Positions 23,061-31,913 are shown, counted from the stretch's first letter. The stretch is 64,000 bases of DNA from Actinophytocola sp035634895 (GCF_035634895.1 NZ_DASQCC010000185.1:22860-86859); one strand, 5' to 3'. Translations and numbers: made by a program. The notes: generated from the letters alone by a model not told the origin.

Positions 23061-26000
23061 TCAGCTCAGCGGCTGGATCCAGATGTCGCGGAACTGGACG
23101 GCGTTCCCGTGGTCCTGCAACCGGATGGCCCCCGTCGAGGGGCCTTCCGCGATGCTGCCCCCGGTCACGCCCGGAATGGCGTAGTCGCGGTGGACGACCT
23201 TGCCGTTCCACACCACCGTCACCCGCGCGTCCTCGGTCTTGGTCCCCGCCGCGTCGTAGCGGGCGGCGTGGAACCAGATGTCGTAGGTCTGCCAGGTCTC
23301 CGGGGGCCTGGCCGCGTTGACGTCCGGTGCCTTGCGCGTGTAGATCGCGCCGGCCTCGTTGTCGGCGAGCGTGGTGTCGCCGTAGGAGTCGAGGATCTGG
23401 ACCTCGTAGCGCTCCTGCAGGTAGACACCGCTGTTGCCGCGGTTCTGCCCGGTCACCTCCGGCGGCAGTTGCGGCACCTTGAACTCGACGTGCAACCGGA
23501 AGTCGGTGTACGAGTCCTTGGTGCGCAGGTCACCGTTCTTGACCTGCATGGCCCCGCCGCCGACCAGTGGCCAGCTCGCCACCCGGCCGTCGGTGTGCCG
23601 CCACTCGTCGGTGTTCCTGCCGTCGAACAGGACGACCCGCCTGCCCGGTTCGCGGACCGAGATCAGGTCGAGGTTGACGTGCCCGGTGTCACCATCGTCC
23701 ACCTTGTACTGGATCGTGTTGAGCCCGCGGCGCAGGGACAGCGTCTCGGTCCTGGTGGCCCAGTCCTCCCAGGTCACGGTGGTGGGTAGGACGGTCTGGC
23801 GGATCTTCTCGCCGTTGACGTAGACGCTCACGGACTTGTCGCCCGAGAACGGGTTGGGGCCGTTGGAGTAACGCAGCCCGACGTCGTAGCGGCCGGCGTG
23901 GTCCACGGTCACGTGCATCGTGGTGGACGCGCCCTGGTTGCCGAACCGGTCGACGAACCCGATGCCCGTGTAGCCGCGGTGGTCGGCGTTCACCCCGGCA
24001 CCACCCTCGCGGCGGCCTTCCTCGGCCTCGTAGAACACCTGGCGCTCATGCCTGCCGGGGATGGCGTTGAGCGTGTACCAGGCCTCGGTGCTCCACAGCT
24101 CCTCGCCGTTCGCCGCGGCGAACGGGCGCGGTGAGCGCAGGTGCACGACGTGGTCGGACTTGAGGCCCACGACCTTCAGCGTCACGGTCCTGCGGTCCCG
24201 GGACACCGTGGCGGAGGTGACCGGCAGCGCCTCCTCGTCCACCTTCGGGCCGCCGTACTGCTCGGTCGCGGCGTAGCGCCACTGCTGGACCTGGTAGGCC
24301 GCGCCGGCGTCCTCGGCGATCTTCGCGACGGTCTCGTCCGACAGCGGTTGGGTGTAGGTGACCCGGAAGCCGGTCCGCGTGGCGCTCATCGACTTCATGT
24401 CGAAGGTGTTGTGGCCGTTGGGAGTCAGCTTCTGCAGGCCGAACTTCAGCTTTCCTTCCTGGCCCCAGTTGCCGTCCGCGCCGAGCCCCGCGACGTAGAG
24501 CGCGCCGTCGGGCCCGATCGTGGTCTCGGTGAGACCGACCTCCAGCCCCTGCGTGTGCCGGAACAACGCACCCTGGTACTCGCCGTTCACCTTCTCCAGG
24601 TACGCGCGCTGCAGGCCGCCGTAGGTGACGTCGCCGATCAGCAGCTGCCCCTTGAACGGCCCGGACCGCAGCGTCACCGGCATGGCCGGGGAGTTCGCGA
24701 TCTCGTTCTGCGGCATCCACAGGACGGGCCTGGTCACCGGGTTGGCGTCGAACGGACCCGCGGGGTTGGTGTAGTGGTTGAAGAACCGGTTCTGCTTGAT
24801 CTGCACCAGCTTCGACGCGGGCAGCCAGCCGCCCTGGTTGTCGGTCACGAAGACCTCGTCGTGCGGTCCCCAGCCGATGCCGTGCGGGGTACGCAGGCCG
24901 CCCGCGACGTAGGTGACCTTCCCGGTCCTGCGGTTCACCACGAGGCTCGTGCCGCGGTTGGGCACGAGCTGGGGGTTGGTGGTCGCGCCGCCGTAGTCGA
25001 TCGCGACCGACAGGTTCATGTAGAAGTTGCCGTCCCGGTAGAGCAGGCCGAACGCGAACTCGTGGAAGTTGCCGCCGAGCGGCCAGGTCGCGACCGTCCG
25101 CTGCCTGTCGATGACGTCGTCGCCGTTGGTGTCGCGCAGCTCGGTCAGCTCGTGCTTCTGGGAGACGTAGATCATCCCGTCGACGACCTTGAGGCCCATG
25201 GGCTCCCGCAGCCCGCTCGCGATCTTCTTGTAGGTGACCTTGTTCGGGCCGGTCCGCCCGGTGACGTGGTCGAGGATGTAGACCTCGCCGAGGGTGTTGA
25301 GGCTGCCGCCCCAGGTGGCGATGACGAGCCTGCCGTCCTTGGTCCAGTCCATCGCGGACACCTGCGGCTCGAACCCGTCGGGGCGCAGGTTGGTCAGCGT
25401 GTAGTTCGGGTTCACGTCGTGGAGGGGGAGACCGTCGCCGGGGCTGTCGGTCTGGCCCTCGCACTCCTTGCGCCCCGGCGCGGTCACGCGCACCACGCCG
25501 GCGTCGGTCGAGAGGACGTCGCTCGGGACGATCGCGAAGTCGGTGGCACCCGGTGGCAGCCAGGCGAGCCGGAGCACCTGGTCGCCGCCCGCCTCGAAGT
25601 ACTCGATCCGCAGCTTGTGGTGGCCGGCGGTCAGGGTGAGCGTGCCGTCCTTGGCCTGCTCGCCGTGCAGCCCGTCGTTGTCGATGACGAGCGCGTCGTC
25701 GAGGTAGAGCCGTGAACCGTCGTCACTGGTCAGGCGGAACGTGTAGGTGCCGGCTTCCGCGATGTCGAGGTTGCCGATGGCATGGGTGACGAAGTTGCTC
25801 TCGAGCCCGAACTGGGCGCCGGTGGTCCAGTCGATCGTCGGCATGAGCTTGTCGACGTTGGGGGTCTGGCCGGTCTTGAGGGTGCAGACCTCGGTCAACG
25901 GCACCTGCAGGTCGTAGGTGCGCAGGGTGACGCCGGGCTCCTGGGGCGGCAGCTCCGCGGGCTGGGCCGTGGCAGCCGGTGCCGTCAGGACGGCGAGCGA

Positions 26001-26069
26001 GCCGAGGACGCCGGCACAGAGAAGACCGGCCAGGCCTCTCCTGCGATGGCGCCGCGATGGTAAACGCAT
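23061..26069 (-). CDS. Secreted multidomain protein: PA14, sugar-dehydrogenase-like propeller, CBM6/35-like, DUF1080
   Basis: 1002 aa. Signal peptide with twin arginines (SRRHRRRGLAGLLCAGVLGS) and likely cleavage after ATA or TAQ near residue 35. Domains in order: PA14-like about 40-190 (TYTFRLTSDDGSRLYLDD), a beta-propeller resembling soluble glucose dehydrogenases about 215-560 (GLREPMGLKVVDGMIYVSQ; TPHGIGWGPHDEVFVTDNQG), a CBM6/35-like domain about 680-825 (GRYDVGLRYSNGPNPFSG), and a DUF1080/3-keto-disaccharide hydrolase-like domain to the end (GRRVVLFDGRNTDEWRHTDG; GNSGVYLQERYEVQILDSYG). It probably acts outside the cell on oxidised or plant/fungal saccharides; the substrate is unknown. 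ATG 26069 has a perfect AAGGAGGAAG site. Confidence 0.88.
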   Translation of the reverse strand: MRLPSRRHRRRGLAGLLCAGVLGSLAVLTAPAATAQPAELPPQEPGVTLRTYDLQVPLTEVCTLKTGQTPNVDKLMPTIDWTTGAQFGLESNFVTHAIGNLDIAEAGTYTFRLTSDDGSRLYLDDALVIDNDGLHGEQAKDGTLTLTAGHHKLRIEYFEAGGDQVLRLAWLPPGATDFAIVPSDVLSTDAGVVRVTAPGRKECEGQTDSPGDGLPLHDVNPNYTLTNLRPDGFEPQVSAMDWTKDGRLVIATWGGSLNTLGEVYILDHVTGRTGPNKVTYKKIASGLREPMGLKVVDGMIYVSQKHELTELRDTNGDDVIDRQRTVATWPLGGNFHEFAFGLLYRDGNFYMNLSVAIDYGGATTNPQLVPNRGTSLVVNRRTGKVTYVAGGLRTPHGIGWGPHDEVFVTDNQGGWLPASKLVQIKQNRFFNHYTNPAGPFDANPVTRPVLWMPQNEIANSPAMPVTLRSGPFKGQLLIGDVTYGGLQRAYLEKVNGEYQGALFRHTQGLEVGLTETTIGPDGALYVAGLGADGNWGQEGKLKFGLQKLTPNGHNTFDMKSMSATRTGFRVTYTQPLSDETVAKIAEDAGAAYQVQQWRYAATEQYGGPKVDEEALPVTSATVSRDRRTVTLKVVGLKSDHVVHLRSPRPFAAANGEELWSTEAWYTLNAIPGRHERQVFYEAEEGRREGGAGVNADHRGYTGIGFVDRFGNQGASTTMHVTVDHAGRYDVGLRYSNGPNPFSGDKSVSVYVNGEKIRQTVLPTTVTWEDWATRTETLSLRRGLNTIQYKVDDGDTGHVNLDLISVREPGRRVVLFDGRNTDEWRHTDGRVASWPLVGGGAMQVKNGDLRTKDSYTDFRLHVEFKVPQLPPEVTGQNRGNSGVYLQERYEVQILDSYGDTTLADNEAGAIYTRKAPDVNAARPPETWQTYDIWFHAARYDAAGTKTEDARVTVVWNGKVVHRDYAIPGVTGGSIAEGPSTGAIRLQDHGNAVQFRDIWIQPLS

Positions 26070-26200
26070 TCTTCCTCCTTGAAGATCACCCGAGCCGGAA
26101 CCCGGTCGTGCCACCTAGGAGGATCTTTCCGTCAGAACAGCAAAAGTGGAAGCATCTTTTGTGGTTGACATACAGACTTTCGTCGTCATCAACCGTAAGA

Positions 26201-26215
26201 ACTACGAATAGTAGT
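26201..26215. promoter_or_regulatory. BlaI-like palindrome ACTAC-GAATA-GTAGT
   Basis: Perfect 5-base arms in the 240-bp divergent gap between the DUF1080 protein and the acetyltransferase. It is related to the longer TACTA/TAGTA palindrome at 28245 beside the BlaI locus. TTGACA at 26165-26170 nearby could be a -35 element, but no convincing -10 is seen. Confidence 0.45.
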
Positions 26216-26309
26216 CGGACACTACCACTCGGGAGCGCTGCCGGCGCCGGGCCGGTGGCCAGGCAAAAGGCGTGGAGCCGGCGGATCGGGTCGGGCACAG
26301 TGGACCGCT

Positions 26310-27197
26310 GTGAACGCCAACCGCACGTCCCTGTTCTGTGACACCGCGCTCGCCGGGCGGATCGAGCGGGTCGAGGCGGGCCTCATCGCCGCGTGCGGTC
26401 GCGCCGCTCAGGTCGACTCGGCGGGATTCGTGCGCGCCATCGCCGGCGGGGTGGCGTGCTTCGCCGAGCCGGGCTCGCCGTTCAACAAGGTCGCCGGCCT
26501 CGGCTTCGGCGGGGTGCCCGGCGTGGCCGACCTGGACGGGATCGAGCAGGCCTTCGCCGCGCACGGCGCCGCGGTACAGGTCGAGCTCGCGCACCTCGCC
26601 GACCCCGCGGTCGGGGTGCTGCTCACCGGGCGTGGCTACCGTCTCGAGTCGTTCGAGAACGTGCTCGGCCTTGCCCTCGACGGCGAGTACGAACGGCCGA
26701 TGCCGAGTGGGGTCGTGGTCCGCCGCAGTGGGGACGACGAGTTCGAACGCTGGCTCGAGGTGGTGGCCGACGGTGTCGCCCACCCGGACAGCCAGGGACT
26801 GCCCTGGCACGAGGAGTTTCCCCGTGAGACCTACCTGCGCGCCGAGCGCCGGCTCGCCGCGGCCGGCGTGGGGCGCTATGCCGCACTGCGCGACGGTGTC
26901 CTCGCGGGTGGGGCCGGCCTGCGTGTCGCGGAGGGCGTCGCGCAGTTCGCGGGCGCGGCGACCCTGCCGGCACACCGCCGTCGGGGTGTCCAGTCCGCGT
27001 TGCTGTCGACCCGGCTGGCCGACGCCGCCGAGGCGGGTTGCGACATCGCGGTGATCACCACCCAGCCCGGGTCCAGGTCGCAGCAGAACGCGCAGCGACA
27101 GGGCTTCGACCTGCTCTACACCAGAGCCGTCCTCGTCAGGCACGGTCCGGACGGGACCGGCTGGCCGGCGTTGTCACCGGCGCGTCCGGTCGGCTAG
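26310..27197 (+). CDS. GNAT-family N-acetyltransferase
   Basis: 295 aa. The C-terminal half carries the GNAT acetyl-CoA region: QFAGAATLPAHRRRGVQSAL corresponds to motif A with the Q/RxxGxG/A pattern (RRRGVQSA), followed by GCDIAVITTQPGSRSQQNAQ and RQGFDLLYTRAVL. The N-terminal half (FAEPGSPFNKVAGLGFGGVP) is the pattern of two-domain actinobacterial GNATs. Cytoplasmic; the acceptor is unknown. GTG 26310 start, with no strong ribosome site. It lies between the secreted protein and the M56 gene, in the direction of the latter. Confidence 0.85.
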   Translation: MNANRTSLFCDTALAGRIERVEAGLIAACGRAAQVDSAGFVRAIAGGVACFAEPGSPFNKVAGLGFGGVPGVADLDGIEQAFAAHGAAVQVELAHLADPAVGVLLTGRGYRLESFENVLGLALDGEYERPMPSGVVVRRSGDDEFERWLEVVADGVAHPDSQGLPWHEEFPRETYLRAERRLAAAGVGRYAALRDGVLAGGAGLRVAEGVAQFAGAATLPAHRRRGVQSALLSTRLADAAEAGCDIAVITTQPGSRSQQNAQRQGFDLLYTRAVLVRHGPDGTGWPALSPARPVG

Positions 27198-27208
27198 CTT
27201 CTGTGTGC

Positions 27209-27245
27209 AACCCGAGATGTCCAACTCGCTATGTCCCAACCCGAG
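27209..27245. repeat. Short direct-repeat block (ATGTCC/AAC units) between genes
   Basis: AACCCGAG at both ends enclose ATGTCCAAC (27217) and ATGTCCCAAC (27231), a period of 14-15 bases. CAACTCGCTATGT (27222-27234) is the exact reverse complement of ACATAGCGAGTTG in the 22-bp array at 14395-14407, so this may be a short member of the same dispersed repeat family. Confidence 0.5.
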
Positions 27246-27269
27246 AGTCAGTGGCCGTACAGGGGTTCG

Positions 27270-28172
27270 ATGTTTGACCATTTCGCGTGGTCGGTGGTTG
27301 TCGTCCCGCTGCTGGTGCTCGCCGCCGGACACCTGCTCGTCGACCGGCTCCGGCCCGACCTCGCGGTCCGCGTGTTCGCGTGGACCACGTTCGCCGTCGG
27401 CGTCTCGGCCGCGTTGAACCTCGCCAGCTTCGCGGTGAAGGCGCTGGCCGAGATACCGGCCGTCGCGGTCCTCGGCGGCTGGTCCTACCGTGTCGTCGCG
27501 GCCGACAGCGTGCACGAGCCGTGGGCGCCCTGGCTGTGCCTGGTGTGGTGTGCGGCAGCGGGTCTCGCCGTGCTCCTGGCCGTCCTGCGGCATCGTCGCG
27601 CGGTCGGCGTGGCGAGCCGGCTGGCGGCCGCGCTGCCGGGTGGCGAACAGGTCGTGGTCGCGTCGAGCCGGGTCGTCGACGCCTTCGCGTTGCCCGGCCG
27701 CCCCGCGCGGATCGTGATCACCACGGCGATGCGCGACCTGCTCGACCCCGGCCAGCTCGCCGCGGTCATCGCCCACGAACGCGGCCATCTCGACCAGCGG
27801 CACCACGATCTCGTCTGGCTGACCCGGCTGGGCGCGGCGATCCATCCCGTCCTGTTCCCGATGGTCCGCGAGGTCGAGTACCTGGCCGAACGCACGGCCG
27901 ACGAGACCGCGGCCAGGACCGTCGGCGACCGGCAGCGGGTCGCCGACGCGCTCGGGTTGGTGGCGACGCACACGACGGGTGCGCGGCGGGCCGGGGCCCT
28001 GCACGTCGGCTCCCGGCACGGTCAGACGCCGCGCCGGGTCATGGCCTTGCTGGACACGTCGGTCCAACGCCGGTTCCCGGCGGTGGTGCCGCTGCTCGTC
28101 GCGGTCAGCACGGTGGTGTGGACCTGTGAGTGCCTGTACGACCTTCAGGAGCTCTTCCGGTTCGCGACGTAG
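27270..28172 (+). CDS. M56-family (BlaR1/MecR1-type) membrane metallopeptidase
   Basis: 300 aa. Two membrane segments precede the peptidase domain (FAWSVVVVPLLVLAAGHLLV; WLCLVWCAAAGLAVLLAVL), and one follows near the C-terminus (VVPLLVAVSTVVWT). The zinc motif HExxH is in VIAHERGHLDQRHHD near residue 175, with the downstream Glu expected in EYLAERTADETAA. M56 proteins cleave or trigger cleavage of BlaI-type repressors. No penicillin-binding sensor domain is attached, so the signal is not obviously a beta-lactam. ATG 27270 follows AGGGG closely. A BlaI gene lies 1 kb downstream. Confidence 0.88.
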   Translation: MFDHFAWSVVVVPLLVLAAGHLLVDRLRPDLAVRVFAWTTFAVGVSAALNLASFAVKALAEIPAVAVLGGWSYRVVAADSVHEPWAPWLCLVWCAAAGLAVLLAVLRHRRAVGVASRLAAALPGGEQVVVASSRVVDAFALPGRPARIVITTAMRDLLDPGQLAAVIAHERGHLDQRHHDLVWLTRLGAAIHPVLFPMVREVEYLAERTADETAARTVGDRQRVADALGLVATHTTGARRAGALHVGSRHGQTPRRVMALLDTSVQRRFPAVVPLLVAVSTVVWTCECLYDLQELFRFAT

Positions 28173-28175
28173 GCT

Positions 28176-28198
28176 GGCTACGATGTGGGTTAGTAGCC
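28176..28198. promoter_or_regulatory. BlaI-like inverted repeat GGCTAC...GTAGCC
   Basis: Perfect 6-base arms with an 11-base spacer directly after the M56 stop. Arms resemble those of the 28245 operator (AGCTAC/GTAGCT). Confidence 0.45.
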
Positions 28199-28244
28199 TG
28201 CGGACACGATGTCCACGTGGGGTCCCGACCGTCGAAGATTTTCA

Positions 28245-28267
28245 AGCTACTATGCAGAATAGTAGCT
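28245..28267. promoter_or_regulatory. Probable BlaI operator AGCTACTA-N7-TAGTAGCT
   Basis: Perfect 8-base inverted repeat 16 bp upstream of the hydrolase start, adjacent to the ribosome site AAGGAGAG. TACTA/TAGTA arms are of the type bound by BlaI/MecI repressors. It is the strongest palindrome in this locus. Confidence 0.7.
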
Positions 28268-28282
28268 CGAAGGAGAGACGGC

Positions 28283-29110
28283 GTGGACTCGGTGGTGGTT
28301 GGCGGGGTGCGGATCGCCTACGAGCTCGCGGGTGCGGGGCGGCCGGTGCTGCTGCTCGGCGGCACCGGTATGCCGCCGGTCGCGTGGCAGGCGTGTGGCC
28401 TCGTGGAAGCGTTGGCGCGCCGGGGTTTCCAGGTGGTCACCTATGCCGCCCGCGGGGTGGTGCCGAGCGACGCGCCGCCCGCCCCCTACACCGTCGGGCA
28501 GTTGGCGGCGGACGCGGCCGGCCTGCTCGACGCGTTGGGGCTGCGGGACGTGGCCGCCGTCGGGTACTCGTTGGGCAGCTTCACGCTGGAGTCCCTCGTT
28601 CGGTCCCGCCCCGACCTCGTGGCCCGCGCGGTGCTGCTCGCCGGCGCCGGCCCGACCACCCAGGCACTGGTGGCGGCGTTGGCCATGGAGCGTGAGCTGA
28701 TCACCGTCGCGGGCCGGATCCCGGCGGCGGCGGCGACGTTCCAGGCGCTGTGCACCGGGCTCGCGCCGAACGCGTTGCGCGACGACGACGAGTTCGTCAG
28801 GCAGTGGCGGGAGATCCTCGCCGTGCAGGGCCAGTTCTGGACCTCGGCCGATGGGGAGATCGGGCAGTCCGCCGCCGCGGGCACGTGGGTGAGCCGCACC
28901 GACCGGCTCACCGCGCTGCGGCGGATCACGGTGCCGGTGCTCGTCGCCGCGTTCGAGCACGACCCGCTGTTCCCGCCACGGGCCGGCCGTGCCGCCGCGG
29001 AGCTGTTGCCGCACGGTGAGTTCGTCGAGATCCCCGGCGCCGCACACGCCGGCCTGATGACCCACCCGGAAGCGACGAGTCGCGTGCTGGTCGACTTCCT
29101 GGTCGGCTGA
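28283..29110 (+). CDS. Alpha/beta hydrolase under BlaI-type control
   Basis: 275 aa. Nucleophile elbow GYSLGS near residue 95, oxyanion strand PVLLLGGTGMP, acid likely Asp in VAAFEHDPLFPP, His in GAAHAGLMTHP near residue 255. It resembles the haloperoxidase/esterase group rather than a beta-lactamase. Cytoplasmic, no signal peptide. GTG 28283 has AAGGAGAG upstream. Flanked by the M56 peptidase and the convergent BlaI gene (3-bp gap), with the strong palindrome at its promoter, it is the probable main target of the BlaI switch. The substrate is unknown. Confidence 0.87.
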   Translation: MDSVVVGGVRIAYELAGAGRPVLLLGGTGMPPVAWQACGLVEALARRGFQVVTYAARGVVPSDAPPAPYTVGQLAADAAGLLDALGLRDVAAVGYSLGSFTLESLVRSRPDLVARAVLLAGAGPTTQALVAALAMERELITVAGRIPAAAATFQALCTGLAPNALRDDDEFVRQWREILAVQGQFWTSADGEIGQSAAAGTWVSRTDRLTALRRITVPVLVAAFEHDPLFPPRAGRAAAELLPHGEFVEIPGAAHAGLMTHPEATSRVLVDFLVG

Positions 29111-29113
29111 GGG

Positions 29114-29470
29114 TCAACGCCGCCGCCTGCGCAGTGCCCTGCGCAACGCGTCCCCTTCCTCGTCGGACACCGACGCGACGAAGTGCATCAGGACCGCGCT
29201 GGGGTTCCCGGAGGAGTCGAGCACCGCGCGCACCGCACGCGCCGCGGCCTCCTCACGGCTGATCTCCGGCCGGTAGTGGTAGGCGCGGCCCTGCTGCGCA
29301 CGGCTCACCCACGCCTTGCGGTGCAGGTTGTCCAGCACCGTCATCACGGTGGTGTAGGCGAGCCGGCGACCGGTGTCGAGCCGCTCCAGCACCGCACGCA
29401 CCGGCAGTGGCTCGGACGCCTGCCACAACACGTCCATGACCGCGGATTCGAGTTCGCCGAGACCGTGCAT
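29114..29470 (-). CDS. BlaI/MecI-family transcriptional repressor
   Basis: 118 aa. Winged-helix domain with LGELESAVMDVLWQASEPLP, the recognition region AYTTVMTVLDNLHRKAWVSR and the wing GRAYHYRPEIS, followed by a short dimerisation tail. In the Bla/Mec systems such repressors are inactivated by a partner M56 protease, encoded here at 27270. ATG 29470 has GGGAGGAG upstream. It lies 47 bp downstream of the SulP gene on the same strand and converges on the hydrolase. Confidence 0.92.
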   Translation of the reverse strand: MHGLGELESAVMDVLWQASEPLPVRAVLERLDTGRRLAYTTVMTVLDNLHRKAWVSRAQQGRAYHYRPEISREEAAARAVRAVLDSSGNPSAVLMHFVASVSDEEGDALRRALRRRRR

Positions 29471-29517
29471 CGCTCCTCCCAGCCGGGATGGTACTGGGCA
29501 CCGGCGTGCTGGGATGG

Positions 29518-31203
29518 TCATGGTGACCTCGCGGTGAAGGCGCGGACGGCCGTTGGCAGGGTGGGGAAGATGTGGTCCTCGCCGACCCGGTCGAGGAAGC
29601 CGGTCGGGGTGAGCAGGTCCCGGAGATCCTGTTTGAGCCTGGCCATCGCGAAGACGACGCCGCGTTTCGCCAGGTCGGCGCGGAGGTCCTCGAGTGCGTC
29701 CACGGCGGTGATGTCGACCTCGATGTTGGCCTCGGCGTTGAGGAGGAACCATTCGACCGGCGTGGGGGAGTCGTCGACCGCGGTGAGGGCGCGGTGGCGG
29801 AAGTTCTCGGCGTTGGCGAAGCAGAGCGGCGCGTCGTAGCGGTAGACGACCAGGCCGGGGATCGTCGTGGCCTCGGGGTAGTCGTCGATGTCGTGCATGC
29901 CGGCCACGCCCGGCACCTGGCCGAGGATGCCGTCGTGGGGCCGGGCTATGCGGCGCAGCAGGTCCAGAATGGACAGTCCGATCGCGACCAGCACGCCGTC
30001 GAGGACGTCCAGCAGCAGCACGCCCGCCGTGGTGGCCAGTGCCAGGGCCAGCTCACTGGCCCGGAACGCGGCAATGCGGCGGAACTCGTCGAGCTGGATC
30101 AGGCGGAGCGCGGCGTAGATCACCAGCGCGCCGAGCGCGGCCATCGGGAATGTCGCCAGTACCGGGCGGCCGAACACCAGAGCCAGGACCACCGCGCCGA
30201 CCGCGACGAGCGAGTGGAGCTGTGAGCGGCTGCCGAGGCTGTCGCCGATGGCGGTGCGGCTGGCGCTGCTGCTGACCGGGAAGCCGTGCAGCACGCCGGC
30301 GGCGATGTTGGCCGCGCCCAGCGCGAGGAGCTCGCCGTTGGCGTCGACGCGGTAGTCGTTGCGGGTGGCGAACGAGCGGGCCGTGAGCACGTTGTCGGAG
30401 TAGCCGACGACCGCGACGCCGAGCGCCGGGAGCAGCAGCGTGGCGAGGTCGGCCCCGGAGACCGCGGGCACGGCCGGGACCGGTATGCCGGCCGGGATGG
30501 TGCCGATGAGCCGGACGCCGTGGTCGGCGAGGGAGAACACCGCGGCGGCGCCGGTGGCGAGGAGGACGGCGAACAGCGGGACCGGAAGCCTGGGCAGCAG
30601 CCGGCCCCCCACGAGCAGGAAGACGAGCACGCCGGCCGCGAGCGCCAGCGTCGGGCCGTGCACCTGGCCGAGTCCGGTGGCGAACGACCGCAACTCGTCG
30701 ACCGTCGACCCGCCGGCCACCGGGACGCCGGTCACCTTGCCGAGCTGGCCGATGATCATGATGACGGCGACGCCGGCCAGGTAGCCGACGAGGACCGGGC
30801 GGGACAGCAGGTCCGCGAGGAAGCCGAGGCGGCCGAGCGCGCCGAGCAGGCACAGCACGCCGACGAACAGCGCCAGCAGGGCCGCGAGGGCGGCGTAGCG
30901 GGCGGGGTCGCCGGCGGCGAGCGGGGCGATGGACACCGCGGTCATCAGCGCGGTGGTCGACTCCGGGCCGACCGAGAGCTGCCGGGACGTGCCGAAGACG
31001 GTGTAGACGAGCAGGGACCCGATGATGGCCCACAGCCCGGCCACCGGCGGCAGCCCCGCGACGCCGGCGTAGGCCATCACCTGCGGGATGAGGTACGCGG
31101 CGACCGTCACGCCGGCCAGCACGTCCGGGCGCAGCCAGCTCCGGCGGTACCGGCCGAGCAGGCGCAGGCCGTGCGGGGTGAGGTTCCGGCGCCGCGATCT
31201 CAT
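29518..31203 (-). CDS. SulP-family anion transporter with STAS domain
   Basis: 561 aa. About 10-12 membrane segments from residue 25 to 425, with the SulP signature region PQVMAYAGVAGLPPVAGLWA and VFGTSRQLSVGPESTTALM. The cytoplasmic STAS domain runs from about 440 (VVYRYDAPLCFANAENFRHR; ITAVDALEDLRADLAKRG). Transports sulfate, bicarbonate or related anions; specificity is not readable. ATG 31203. It precedes the BlaI gene and may be co-transcribed with it. No carbonic anhydrase is attached. Confidence 0.92.
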   Translation of the reverse strand: MRSRRRNLTPHGLRLLGRYRRSWLRPDVLAGVTVAAYLIPQVMAYAGVAGLPPVAGLWAIIGSLLVYTVFGTSRQLSVGPESTTALMTAVSIAPLAAGDPARYAALAALLALFVGVLCLLGALGRLGFLADLLSRPVLVGYLAGVAVIMIIGQLGKVTGVPVAGGSTVDELRSFATGLGQVHGPTLALAAGVLVFLLVGGRLLPRLPVPLFAVLLATGAAAVFSLADHGVRLIGTIPAGIPVPAVPAVSGADLATLLLPALGVAVVGYSDNVLTARSFATRNDYRVDANGELLALGAANIAAGVLHGFPVSSSASRTAIGDSLGSRSQLHSLVAVGAVVLALVFGRPVLATFPMAALGALVIYAALRLIQLDEFRRIAAFRASELALALATTAGVLLLDVLDGVLVAIGLSILDLLRRIARPHDGILGQVPGVAGMHDIDDYPEATTIPGLVVYRYDAPLCFANAENFRHRALTAVDDSPTPVEWFLLNAEANIEVDITAVDALEDLRADLAKRGVVFAMARLKQDLRDLLTPTGFLDRVGEDHIFPTLPTAVRAFTARSP

Positions 31204-31253
31204 CCGGACATCATCACCCGGATGCGGTCGAACCTCCTCGACCGTGGCCGGGC

Positions 31254-31271
31254 GTGGCGGGTGTCCGCCAC
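31254..31271 (-). promoter_or_regulatory. Perfect hairpin GTGGCGG-gtgt-CCGCCAC upstream of the SulP gene
   Basis: Seven-base stem, four-base loop, 51 bp upstream of the SulP start. The rest of the 296-bp gap 31204-31499 has no supported gene; it holds the two divergent promoters. Confidence 0.45.
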
Positions 31272-31499
31272 CAGCAGGCGGCGATCACGGACTCGTGTTC
31301 CTCGCCTCCTTGGCGCAACGCCTTCGTCGACGGTGCCCATGCCCTTCCCTACCGCACACGCTGCGACAGCCGCCCCTGACCAGGTACGGACTGTTCGCTC
31401 ACACGGGTGAGAAGGCGATCACGCACGCATAGTCGTTGCGCCGGAGGGCAAGCATGCCAGTAGCCCAGGTGGGCTGTCGGCAGTGGAAGGGGGGACGAC

Positions 31500-31913
31500 G
31501 TGATTCGCCATGACGTGATCGACCGGTTGCACGAGTGCCAGGTCATCGACCCGAGGGGGGAGAGGATCGGCCCCGTCAAGAGGGTGTGGGTGAACGACCG
31601 GACCGGCGACCCGGCGTGGGCGTCGGTCCATACCGGGCTGTTCGGCACGAAGGAGTCGTTCGTGCCGCTGCAGCGTGCCGAGCTGCGCGATGACCAGCTG
31701 TGCGTCGCGGTCGACAAGGAGAAGGTCATGGAGTCGCCGAGGATCGAGGCGACCGACGACCACATGACCGACGAGGAGCAGGCGGCGCTGTTCCGCCACT
31801 ACGGGCTCGGCAAGCAGGGCACCGGTCCCGACGGCTGCGCACGGCAGCCGGTGCGCAGGCCCGGCTCGACCCAGCAGACGGGGGAGTACCACCCGGTGCG
31901 GCGGAAGCGCTGA
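31500..31913 (+). CDS. PRC-barrel domain protein
   Basis: 137 aa. The PRC-barrel fold covers residues 5-80 (VIDPRGERIGPVKRVWVNDR; PAWASVHTGLFGTKESFVPL); the C-terminal tail is charged and proline/glutamine-rich. Related actinobacterial proteins are often stress-associated, with no known enzymatic role. GTG 31500 follows GGAAGGGGGG. It is divergent from SulP and convergent with RarA. Confidence 0.85.
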   Translation: MIRHDVIDRLHECQVIDPRGERIGPVKRVWVNDRTGDPAWASVHTGLFGTKESFVPLQRAELRDDQLCVAVDKEKVMESPRIEATDDHMTDEEQAALFRHYGLGKQGTGPDGCARQPVRRPGSTQQTGEYHPVRRKR

